From: Alentia gelatinosa
Taxonomy: Eukaryota; Annelida; Polychaeta; Phyllodocida; Polynoidae
Length of the DNA: 64,000 bases
NCBI GenBank assembly: GCA_950022655.1
Contig: OX465589.1
Coordinates: 28,311,970-28,375,969, forward strand
Direction of reading: 5' to 3'
A program made the position numbers and the translations under genes. Each line of letters begins with the position of its first letter. Positions within the stretch are counted from its first letter, which is position 1. This document shows, in pieces, positions 23,206-34,639 of the stretch. The notes under the pieces were generated by a model. That model was not told where the DNA came from, made no database searches, and worked only from the letters and a program-made list of their open reading frames with translations.

Positions 23206-24483
23206 TCCTTTCTACCCAACGATAACAGCGGCCAGCCCGGCGCGCTGCGGCCTGACTCTAAATAGCATCAGCAGTGTATGCCGCGTCGTGTGTCTCAGAA
23301 GGCCACTGTGCGCAGTTACGATCATCTTCGGCAGATTCCAATTATTTATTGCTAATTAGTTATCAACCGAATATTATACGTAGAATATAGTTACATTCCA
23401 ACGCAGAGAACTGAACTTAGACAAAATGATGTCGGGCAGCCGTCTTCCTTTTTTTTGATATGATGCATGCCGTTAGAATCTAAACCTGTTGATTCACATC
23501 CTTAACAAATCCTGGTAGCTCGGGTACATAATAATTGCCATAACAAAGGGGCATGGTACTGCCAGACTCCACAGTATATACCCAAATGGTTACAATCTTT
23601 TGAAACGTGGGTGTCCCTTTTGCAGAAGGTATTTGAGCAAAGCACTCATTCTAGATAATCACATTGAGGCAAAAACTATACATAGGACATGCACATGGCA
23701 AAATGTTTATCCAATTTGATTAAAGAAACAGTGCCTGCTAGTTATAAGGTAAGTCCTTCTATGTTTGGTTAACTACGAGACAATTGTCCTTCAGATTCAG
23801 CTTATGTTCACACGTCTCTCATTTGATGTAAGGGTTGAATATTTTAGGGCCAATTTTTATTATGATTTTAAAGTACATGTACTTTCTCCATCCTTCCTTC
23901 TTCAACAATGCACCACAGTGTGCAGATCTGACCACGGTTTTCTGACAGACGGTGCCCCATAGGGTGGAGCTCTGAGGAGTCAGGTCGCCATATTCAGCCG
24001 TGCTCCAGCAACCACCCTCTCCTCCATTCCTCCCCCACCTGGAGCTACAAAGCGCCACCCCAGTGACATGCCGGCGACCTGAGCCAGCCGGCACGCCTAT
24101 GGCAAGCCGATTCTACCTCTATGTCTCCAGTGAGGGCAGCTTTCCACTTTTCCATAGAAGTCCGCCTTTTCATTTTCAGTATACCAGGTGATCAGGTGGC
24201 ATCTCCAAGCGTTACAGTATTGATTTCAACAGATAATTGCCTTTTGTAGCAAAATGCCAGCTTTCGTTTTCTCTTTATGATTAAATCTATGCTGATTACG
24301 TTATAGTATTCAAACAATTAATTGTAAAGGTGGCTAAGCCAGTCACCTACTGTTTGCGTATTATTTCATGTTCAACTTATATGCCTGGTTAAGCTGACAT
24401 GAATAACCACATATATAAGGTGAACTTATGTAAAACTTCCAAACTGGAAGTGCATACTCTTCCAGTATGAATAAAGTCTTTCA

Positions 24484-24651
24484 CCCCCCCCCCCCCCCCC
24501 CCCAAACGGCACCTCCCCAAATGGCATCTCCGCTGGCCGGTGGTAGCCCCCCCCCCCCCCCCCCCCGGGTGCCACTTCCCGTAAGACACCTCCGCTGGAC
24601 ACCTCCCTTGCGACTCGGACTAGCGCCACCCCCCCCCCCCCCCCCCCCCAC
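24484..24651 (+). repeat. Three poly-C tracts of about 20 bases each
   Basis: Runs of about 19-21 C each, spaced about 65 bp apart and separated by related GGCACCTCC/CACCTCCGCTGG-type text. This looks like a degenerate tandem repeat. The opposite strand is G-rich. Frames here are low-complexity artefacts. Confidence 0.85.
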
Positions 24652-24871
24652 CTTCCCCGCTGGTACCTCCCCTTAGTGACAGTCTCCGGGTGCTAGTTTT
24701 CTTGTTTTGGGACTTATGAACATGCTATATAGTTCTACGCATTCCAGAAGAACAAGCAAATGTGAAACTCTTAATGAAAATGAGATTGACTCCCCTAAAT
24801 TTGTACCCAGGCATAGCCGATCCTATATAGTAGAAGCTGACTGAATGTTGAATCTAAACCACTTGCATCTA

Positions 24872-26006
24872 CAGTGGCGTCAGAACAGGGGGGGCGGGGG
24901 GGCGACTGCCCCCCCCCCCCCCCCACTTTTTTGCCAGACCAAAAAAGTCAGCAGCTTCAAATTTTACTCAACCAAGTGTAAAAGCTGGCTTGACTTTTCA
25001 GCATTGAAAAATGTCTAAGTCTAACTTTTTAGCATGCAACAATAGCTAAGACCTGACTTTTCACAGTGGAAAAATGTCAATGTCTGACTTTTTAGCGTGC
25101 AATGATACGTAAGCCCTGACCTTTCACCATAAAAAATTGTAAATGTCTGACTTTTTAGCGTGCAATGATGGCTAAGCCTTGACTTTTCACCATGGAAAAG
25201 TGTAAATGTCTGACTTTTTAGTGTGCAATGATGGCTAAGCCCTAACTCCTGAACATGGAAAGCTATAAATATCTGACTTTTTAGTGTGCAATGATGACTA
25301 AGCCCTGACTTTTCACCATGGAAAATTGAAAATGTCTGACTTTTTAGCGTGCAATGATGACTAAGCCCTGACTTTTCACCGTGGAAAATTGTAAATGTCT
25401 GACTTTTTAGTGTGCAATGATGGCTAAGCCCTGACTCCTGACCATGGAAAGTTATAAATATCTGACTTTTTAGTGTGCAATGATGGCTAAGCCCTGACTT
25501 TTCACCATGGAAAATTGTAAATGTCTGACTTTTTAGTGTGCAATGATGGCTAAGCCCTGACTCCTGACCATGGAAAGTTATAAATATCTGACTTTTTAGC
25601 GTGCAATAGTGGCTAAGCCCTGACTTTTTACCGTGGAAAATTGTAAATGTCTGACTTTTTAGTGTGCAATGAGGGCCAAGCCCTGATTTTTCACCATGGA
25701 AAATTGTAAATGTCTGACTTTTTAGTGTGTGGTAATGGCTAAGCTCTGACTTTTGACCATAAAAAATGTTAAAGTCTGACTTTTTAGTGTGCAATGATGG
25801 CTAAGCCTTGACTTTTTGCCATAAAAATGTCGAAGTCTGACTTTTTAGCGTGCAATGAAGGCTAAGACCTGACTTTTCACAGACATTTCGCAGATTCACG
25901 TAAATCCAGTAGAACAGGCCAATATCAAAGTCTGACTTCATACCAAGAAAAAAGTCAGCAATATTTCAGTTTGCCCCCCCACTTTTAAAATGTTCTGACG
26001 CCCCTG
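24872..26006. mobile_element. hAT-like non-autonomous element filled with a 63-bp minisatellite
   Basis: Ends CAGTGGCGTCAGAACA and, inverted, CAGGGGCGTCAGAACA (15 of 16). Next to each end is a C/G run followed by AAAAGT. Between about 25000 and 25870 a 63-bp unit repeats about 12-13 times. Because 63 is a multiple of three, the minus strand stays open for 257 codons with a 21-residue period containing CTLKSQTFTIFHG. Alternate units carry a variant, suggesting a 126-bp higher order. No transposase; a clear 8-bp target duplication was not seen. Confidence 0.7.
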
Positions 26007-28639
26007 TTGTACATGTGTATTTCTATGGAAGTAACGGTAAAACGCCTTGCGATATATTCGCTAGGCCAGAGGTGGCGCAGTTAGGGTCAGGAATAGACTG
26101 CGGCCGGCGCGAGATGGCTTCAGCCCGGCGTTTTTAAGCAACACTCCATGGAGGAGCCACCGGCGGCGCGGAGGTGGAGGTCGGTGAGGATTGGACGGGG
26201 TAGAGGGGTGTGGGGAGGGGTAGCGTGTAAGACGGCTGTCCAGAATAGCCTCCCCGTTCTGGACTTGCTGCTGACGTTATCAGGCTACACCTGATATGCG
26301 AGTAGAGGTGTTGGTGAAGGACCGGTCAGAGGGGTTGCGGAGGAGGGAGGGGGAAATATTCTGGATGTGCCAAAAATAGAACTCCATCTTGGTAAGTTGA
26401 CGCCTGTTGGCTTCACCCACTGCTTCCTCTCCACACGGATTGTAGCTTCCTTTGGCTTCAGTATATATGTGGGATCTTTTTTAATCTTTTCAGAGAGGTG
26501 ATTTTTCTTCCTCTTGTCGGAGTATTTCTCTCCGTTCCATATGTTCAGGTTTTTTTTTTTTGGGGGGGGGGGTTTTAAGTTTCTTTATTGCATTCGATTT
26601 TTCAATCGTTCTTCCAAGCAATAGCATGGGATACAACAGTGACAATTCAGAGATGAACATGATATTTACAATGTACAGGCGATGATAATCATAGTGCAGA
26701 GTTCAGCGAAGGTCGAATAACTCATGATAGCTATATTTACAAATTGACATGCCAGCTGCATTAACTCCTTCAACGTTGATAACTCGATTAGAGCTTCAAT
26801 ATTGTCAAAGGGGTCCACCTGGATGTTCCAAACATTAAGAGAGTTCTATCTTATATACATAATATACAATAACCTTCCCTGATAAATTATTTGGTGGTGG
26901 TGGTAGTTGAGTATGGCACGTATAAACTCCTATCACATCTTAGTATTTAGCTCGTATGGTGTCGATAGCATCACAGGTTATTTGTTTCTACGCTATGAAT
27001 GTTATCAATTTTCAGAGAATTTGGAACGGACCTTGCGACAACCCAATTGATATTCATTTGATATACTGTAAGCTCGTTCAACTCTCTCCCGAGGATCTTT
27101 GAGATTACTCCGCCTTATAAATAAGCTTACTTTGTCGTCGTAGGTATACAGATTTGCAATCGATTTAGTTATCTTTGTATCTGAAATAATAATTTCTATC
27201 CCTCTGAATGCCATCGTTTTGTCAACTTATATACGGTATTCATTCAACGTCCATTTTGTAGGCATTGTAACATATGTATTTGACAGTAAGTCAAGTTTCC
27301 ATTTTACTCTCGATTTCAACAATAATGGAACCACACTTTAGTGTTGAAATAAAACACGTTTTAGGACTTTCAGAGCAGGATATCGCCGAATGTTAGAGAA
27401 CCAAAGTATCTTTTCTAAATGGTTGAGGTCCTTAAACTAAAAGGTCACTCAAATCAAGGAAAAATATATTTTTAACTGGTACAACAATAGTTCTTTTGGT
27501 GATAACAAAACTATAGTCATCGGTTAAACTTCCATGCAATAAATATCTAGATTCATAAATTGCACCATTGCTAATTTCGCAAATTGTTTGGCCTTGGGAA
27601 ATGATAATAAAATGAGATTTGCCATCTATGCTCATGAATCTATACAGAAAATTACAATCATTAGTCACTCAAATTTTTTTCATTGCTTTGCGTCAAAGAA
27701 ATCTTAGAGTGTTATGAGGAAAACTCTAGTTGGATTGCTGTACATCTGAATAAGATGTGTTTTCCACTTGATTATATAGCACAGATGTACTTGCAGATGT
27801 AGGTTGGTCCCCCAAGACCTAGTCCCCACCTACGGCACTTCTCTACTTCATACAGCCTTCCTCCTGTTAACCAGATGAAGAAAAATATGTGACAATATAT
27901 TTCATACCAACAGGCGTGCGGCTCTGAAAACATGGGTCCCTCTCCACTCTAAATAGAGAACTGGGGAAAAGGTGGGTACCGCCAAGACAGTCTGCCAGGT
28001 GCAACTCACAAAAAATACCTCTCCTTCCACTTTCCCGCCTCGAAATGGCAGAGAGGGTATTTCGTCTACTATAATTTGCTACAAGCATAACAGCAAGTGT
28101 CATGAAAGTTGACTGGGAACCTAACGCAACTCTACTCGATCAAAGATACTAGAAGATTGGGAAAGCGTTGACAGATGTGTGTATTTTTGGGTAAGCATAC
28201 CAGGTGGTAGGCATGAGGCGTTTGATGAGCGGGTCTTACTCTAGATCCGTATTAGCTCTGCATGCTTGCCATAAAATAGCTTATTTTCAATATATGTATG
28301 ATAATATGTATGGGGGATTGTATAATTTCAATCCGCCTAGACAGTTGTCTAGTTACGTTGATTATAAAACGGGTAAAAGTGTATTTCTTGATTCATAATT
28401 ATTTCTAAACTGTGCCAAAGAGATGGAGATGAAAACAATCTGACCAAATGTTTACGAAATAACTGAAGCTGAGCACACATTTCTCCTGTAGCTTTAGAGT
28501 GAATGTAAATGAGATGATTTAAACTCGAAAGGAACATGTTCAAAGTTTGGAATAACATGATAAGTGCTACAATGAGAAAGTAGGTGTCACTATTCAACAG
28601 CACATTTCTTGACTTAAACAGATTTACTATGTCTGATTA
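26007..28639. other. Intergenic, no gene seen
   Basis: A GC-rich stretch at 26080-26300 and a T/G homopolymer junction near 26551-26573 stand out. No coding exon was supported. Confidence 0.5.
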
Positions 28640-29012
28640 TGATACTTGGAACAATGTCCCATTGTCAATCCAAAATGGATCCTTGAAGAGCTACAAGAAA
28701 TACTTAAAATCTATTTGATAAGATATATATATTCCATATTATAAGTAAGAACCTGTAATTATACGTATTATAAATCATCGTTGTCCTAACAGTAATGCTT
28801 GACGAATTATTATTATGTGAATAGGCTGACTATAGATCCTTCCGCTTCTATAACGTACCTCATTATCTCATCCATTCTATATATTTGTTACATATATCTT
28901 GACGATGATTGTTCCCATCAATCGACTTGATCTGTTCACAGAATGGCCAGAATACCTGCCGTGGCAGAGGCCATTTATTGTACCTTTTGTGCAAATAAAA
29001 TAATTTAAAAAA
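28640..29012 (+). mobile_element. 3' end of a non-LTR retrotransposon, fragment
   Basis: WNNVPLSIQNGSLKSYKKYL followed by a stop resembles the last residues of Jockey/CR1-type RTs. It is followed by an AT-rich 3' UTR ending in GCAAATAAAATAATTTAAA. No more of the RT was recognised upstream. Confidence 0.45.
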
Positions 29013-29302
29013 AGATAAAATTAGTAGATACACAGAAAATTACCTTCGGTTTACATATATGTGATTGGCAGATTGTGCAGGTATCTTCATAAACTAGTGC
29101 ATTTGCTTAGCTCCGATAGTGAGAAGCTGGCATACAAAACCTTCGTCTATGGGTTCAGTTTCTGCAGGCATCCATGGATATGATATTTTAATGTAGTGAA
29201 TGTCGTGCGACGGGCTTAGAAGATTTCACCTAACCGATTTAGTCGACATCATTACTGAAGTAATAGGGAGGTGAAAAGGGCACCACATAGCTTTGATAAC
29301 CT

Positions 29303-30083
29303 GGGCCCTGTTTTTCAGTCGTGACAATCTTAAGTTGAGACCATTTGAGGGACAAAGTGTTTTTCAGTTAAGGGATCTCAGCCTTCAGCCTGGGGCTGAG
29401 ATGCGACCGTTTGGGGTGATTTGGGTGTTTTTAGTTGTGATGATCTCAAAGGATCTTCAAGTGAATTATATCAAAACGGTCTCAACTTGAGACCAATTGA
29501 TACTTGTCATAATTTTTTTTCATGTGCTAAAACTTATTCAAATTAGGAAATATTTAGAGCGAAGGGTACTAATAATCGGACATGTCTATATCCCTAATTT
29601 TATAGTTGTCCTGTGGTTTTTAAGACCTTGATAAACATTTGTCTGGAAATCTGAAAAGTGCGGACACTGCACCACTCAGGCAGCTTGTGTATAACCTACT
29701 GCGATACTTGCTTTTTATTTGTCAAGGTCACTCCATATTTATGAACACCCATTCAAAAAGTAAAACATGTCTCACTTATAGAATATTCAACGGAAAATTA
29801 TGAAATTAGGATAGGATCAAATGGACATGGGCAATTATTTGCTGTAAATATGGTCTAATTTGAATAAGGATAAGTGCCTCAAATCAATAATTTCCAATTG
29901 CAGAATCTTGTACCTGGCAGGAAATGATCACTAGGAATCTCAAGTTGTGATCATTTTAGCTGAGATCTTCTGTGGCTAACTGATACCACGTCCGCTATTG
30001 ATCTCAAAAACGGTCTCAGGATCGCTCACCGATCTCAGCGGGTCTCAGGTTGAGATCGTCATGACTGAAAAACATACGTCCCT
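29303..30083. mobile_element. MITE related to the GGGCCCTG fold-back family
   Basis: Left end GGGCCCTGTTTTTCAGTCGTGAC; right end, inverted, GGGACGTATGTTTTTCAGTCATGAC. The inner flanks are rich in GAGATC/GATCTC and TTGAGACC inverted motifs. Confidence 0.6.
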
Positions 30084-33037
30084 GGTGTCCTTCCTGATTT
30101 TGACGTAGGGGGAATATGCAGCATATTCTAACTAGAAAGGTTAAGATATATTTCAGAAAGTTTGTTATGATCCAGCGACCTTTTCAATTCATATTCTCTT
30201 TTTTTAAATATCAAGATAGCATACGCAACATATTTGTGATTTCATCAATTGTAACTACTATATATATAGAATATAATTATCCCCCTGCAAATAAAGTGTT
30301 GTGGTATTCGTATTGGATTTACCTTGGGATATATGAGAAGCAAGGTGGCGTCTTTGGTATTCATCTTTTTTTGTGCTTGTTATTTTCTACGGCTTGTATC
30401 AATATTGTTACATTGAAGATTGTCTCATTGCATCCAATGTTTTTTTTGTGTTTTTCAGACAAACATAAACTTATAATAACAAAGGTGTCTCATGTGTAGG
30501 TTAAAGGTGTTTCTTCGGCAGCTATCAACGATTTCTAAATGATATATTATGAATATTAAGGTTACAGTTGGTGTACACTATAGCGGTAGAATTCTTATAA
30601 TACATTTAGGTATCATACAAGGTTTGTATTCCCCTCAATGCACAGGTTTGTTGCATATTACATCTAACACAAAATTCGTCAGCACGTTACATTTACATAC
30701 CTTCCTGAATAAAAACCTTTATGAACAAAAAGCCATAAGAGCTATACGTTAGCCCCGACGGTGGTCGTCGTCCCAGTAGACGGTGTAGTTGGACAGTCAT
30801 ACACCGCCCACCAGGACGCACCAACACAGACCGCATCTGTAGCGACATGCCGGTAAAAACCCTCTACTATTACGCCGGCTCAGGTCTCGACATAAATACC
30901 TAGCAATCCCAGTAGACAGAATCTAAGGTCTTTCCAGCTGCTGTAACGCGTCACTTCACGCCGAACTGAGAACTCATGTTCCCTCTTACTATCCTTCCTC
31001 ATGAATTGATACAATATCTGTTTTCATAATGTTTTTATTCGGCGTTCTTTTGCAAGTAATTTTAAATTACTTGTAATTCAATGTAGTCTCTCATACGCAA
31101 TAGTAGGCCTAAGTCACATATGTTACTCACGTGCTATTCTAGTTCAAATCGTACATGAAGAGGAAGATTTGAATTAGAGTAATGGTTATAGTCATATAAC
31201 CGATTGAGGAACGTAGGTAATATCAAGAAACGTCACAAAATCTCATATGAGTGTTTATATGGCGTGAGTTGTCTTCGTGGAATGACATCAAAAAGCGGAG
31301 ATGAGTGATATCTGTGGCAGACGACAATGGACGCCATGTAAACAATTATATTAAATTGAGTGACGTTTAAATTGCATCCTATCTCGTCACATGTTTTTAA
31401 CTTCATATGTCACTCGTTGCATATAGATATAGTATGGCATAACCGTGGCATACGGTCACACAATATCAAATCTATGGAGATGTATATGCGGGGTAGGATA
31501 AAGGTAGAGTTCCCATTACACTTACAGTATATGTATTCTCAACTGGAAGGAGGAACTGTTGTTTTGGCATATGCCAGGTATTCGCAAACTAAATTCCTCT
31601 TTGATGGGATAAGTTCTCTCCCAAATATATGCCTAGCAGCTGTCTGACACATGTCTACTGGGTGAGTACTCTACGCCGACCTAGTTTTAGCTTTATCTTA
31701 TACCAATGTTATGAAGAAATATGGAACTTGGTACACTTTGATCGAATATAGTGCCAAATAATCATCCCCAAAGGTATATAAGTAAGTATTACAGTAGCTA
31801 GAATTCCGAGAATAAATACCAATTTGCTCGAATTATTTCAAATAGTTTTATATTAGATATACCTATGAGCCTGATTCTTTTTTGAATTCCAGCCAATCAA
31901 ATTATGGAGGCCCTCCTGGGTGTCGTAATCATGTTATTCCTAGATCCTAAAGAGAGTGCATCTGATACGTCATCACAAGTGGTGCCCACCCAGCACCGTA
32001 TATCAGCACACCAGGTGGCACTCTACAAGCGGCTCATGGCAGAGCGGAGGAGCATCGTGTTGCTCAACACAAGTGGCTCGCATTGATGATACCTGAAACA
32101 ACAAATAGCATGCAGTACTCTATCCTCAAGGTATGCGCACATACAGGCTGCCTGCATAAAACCACCATTATAGTTTAGAAAGGGATCATAAACAATTTAA
32201 TTTGTTTGAATGAATGCCATGACCAAGATGGTTATTATTTGATGAATCACCCGGAGGTGCGCTTAAACTGAGGCATGGAGAGATGTGACGGTGGCAACCC
32301 ATAAGTTTGACTCTCTTTCTTTTATCTCCAGAGAAAACCTTAACCAATTCAATACGTTCACATTGGTATCGAGCGTGGCGGTTTAGACAGTTATTCTACA
32401 AACTATCAACCCTTCCAACCCTTTAGATTTGATTCATTGTCCGACAATCTGTTTGTGATTAACTAATGTATTATTACTTCAGCAGGGAAAGCAAACTTAA
32501 ATTATAAAGGACAAGATAAAATGACAGCCGATTTTTTCACGCACTTCTTTTTTACGCAAGTGGTTTTTTTTCGTAATCTCCGCTCTGTGTAGAACGGTTG
32601 TTACACCATATAGGCCTTTAACAGGCGGCCAGGCCGGTCGGCCGACCCGGCGCAGGGCTGAGAATGTGCAATTTGTATGAATTGCCCGTGCTGTTCCACC
32701 AGCTCACCGATTACTAGCCGCTAGCACACACTGTCCGCAGGCACCCAACGACATGTTCTACAACAGGCCAGCCAGCGATGGGTTTTTGACACACATCGAG
32801 GACCCGGCCGCGGGCCGGCCGGCAGGGCAGAGGTTATGCGCTGTTCCACCGAGCAAATTATCGCCGCCGACGCGCAAAATGGGCCGGCGACGACCACATA
32901 GGCATTGGCCCGGGCGAGCGCCGGCTTGATGGAACAGCCGCTTATAGCAGAGATTATCAGCATCTGTAATCTGCGCCAATTTGAATTATACAGTCCCTAT
33001 AGGTTTAGCATGGAGACTACGTAATCTGTGGATAATA
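30084..33037. other. Intergenic, mostly no gene seen
   Basis: AT-rich to about 32.5 kb. A GC-rich island at 32620-32960 carries GCTGTTCCACC twice and its inverse once, but it has no coding pattern and no clear ends. A single candidate exon lies at 31893-32086. Confidence 0.5.
31893..32086 (+). CDS. Candidate terminal exon, unknown protein
   Basis: A splice-acceptor-like TTCTTTTTTGAATTCCAG precedes a 60-codon frame (ATG at 31904, stop at 32084-32086). Its base composition is richer than its surroundings, and it has a helix-like HQVALYKRLMAERRSIVLL segment. I do not recognise the product. No upstream exon was identified, so it may be chance. Confidence 0.2.
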
Positions 33038-33180
33038 AAGGCCCGGTACCACTGGTGCAATGCGATCGTCGCACGTCTTTTCTGGGCCTATAAATGCCAT
33101 GTCAGTCTATTTCTTTGCGCCAATGGCGACGGATTCGTTGCACTCAATCGCAAGAAAATCCATGGGTATGCCCCAGTGGT
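33038..33180. mobile_element. Partial MITE related to 51597-52181
   Basis: AAGGCCCGGTACCACTGGTGCAATGCGATCGTCGCA matches the end of the 51.6-kb MITE closely, in pieces. The other end is not clear. Confidence 0.4.
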
Positions 33181-33264
33181 TTAACTGAATCGTCGTAACA
33201 TTTGCAGGGTCACCTATAGATACACAGATATGTAGTTTATAACGTGTGTGTGTCACCTATGGAT

Positions 33265-33267
<3 letters not shown>

Positions 33268-33328
<61 letters not shown>
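33268..33328. repeat. (AT)n microsatellite
   Basis: About 30 AT units without interruption. Confidence 0.95.
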
Positions 33329-33333
<5 letters not shown>

Positions 33334-33744
33334 TGTAGTACATAATGCGTGTCTGTGTGCATGAGACCAATGAGGTTAGATCAAATCTAAGACAAGTCTT
33401 ACCCCATCTATGTTCTCCACACAAAGCCTTTTTTTTTTTTTTTTTTTATTGTCAATGCCTCTCAACAAAGTTGAGTTTTTCAGGCATTCCATAATAATAG
33501 ATACATTTTAATATCCGGATGAGCACATTTATACATTGGCTACACAATACAAAGAGTAAGAAGAAAGTGAATAATGAGATGTTAAGCAAGGATAGTCTCC
33601 ATACAACAATACAACATAGAACCACATTTAGATTACTTTCTGTTCCCACTCTCCCACATATTTTTGAACGTTTTCTTATCTACTGCTGTATGTAACGTTG
33701 ACCCCAATGAATTCCAACTGCGTGCGCCCCTCTGGTAGGGACTA

Positions 33745-34639
33745 TTAACCCTTTCCTTACCGCACCTAGCGTAGCGCATGGTGCTTTAACGGCCGCGCCC
33801 CCTGTGGCGAACGTTCCCGCCACGACCGCACGTCGCACGTTCAACAGACGTTTAAATACCGGCCTATTCTGCAAGCCTTAGAAAATGGCACAAAGTGCAG
33901 AGGGGTGCTTCACAAATTAGCAAATCTAGTTAACTTAGAGAATTAATCAGATGAATTGAATGATACCGATAAAAAGAAGAGACTTTAGGCTTTATTTTCA
34001 TATCATTCATTATGAAATAGATCGATATTTAATAATTATATTAATATTTCCAATTGCAGGAATAATTTGAGACCTTTTTTTTGCTCCATAGACTAAAGCC
34101 TGTACATAGGCCCAATATAGCACTGCACCTACAAAGATGTGTATCTTTTTTTTCATCGCGATGACATATTGTTTTTTTAACGTAAATAATAATAAAAAGG
34201 TATGGAGAACACATCTGTGAAGTTGTTTTGTATGTAGAATTTATTTATTATGGAGAAATCATGAAAATGTGATATGCCTGATAGGTGGCGCCTGGTGCAC
34301 TCTGTCATATAGTAAGCGTAAGGCATCATTTTCTCAACTCACCACTATTTATAGCGTGAACAAAAACATCACCATGGTGACCATTCTTCATAAATTCTGT
34401 TAATTACGATATATAATATGGTTTTCTTTATTCAGTGAAAATCCCTTTTAAATCGATGCTTTATTTTCTGAAATATAATGTCTCACATGTTCTTATATCA
34501 AAATGCTGCATTTATGCAGCATCGGTATTCCCATGGTGCTGCATTTATGCAGCAGCGGTTTTCCTATGGTGCTGCATAAATGCAGCAGCGGTACTGGCGT
34601 GGTGCTGCATAAATGCAGCAGCGGTAGTGAAAGGGTTAA
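33745..34639. mobile_element. TTAA MITE (piggyBac-like) inserted in the RT tail
   Basis: TTAA at both ends, with inverted termini TTAACCCTTTCCTTACCGC and TTAACCCTTTCACTACCGC (17 of 19). Taking out the element plus one TTAA restores the reading frame of the host RT, which shows both the target duplication and the insertion order. No transposase. One end carries a four-copy palindrome array. Confidence 0.85.
34504..34620. repeat. Four palindromes TGCTGCATWWATGCAGCA at exact 33-bp spacing
   Basis: Copies at 34504, 34537, 34570 and 34603, each with 8-bp perfect arms and a 2-bp centre (TT in the first two, AA in the last two). They lie within 20 bp of the right end of the TTAA MITE. Confidence 0.95.

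Noticed and set aside
25021..25794. 257-codon minus-strand frame
   Set aside because: It is the 63-bp minisatellite read in its open phase; no start context, domain or non-repeat part supports a gene.
24864..26014. 8-bp target duplication for the hAT-like element
   Set aside because: The flanks TGCATCTA and TTGTACAT do not match well enough.
32620..32960. GC-rich island with short inverted motifs
   Set aside because: No consistent ends or coding pattern, so not called a MITE, promoter or gene.
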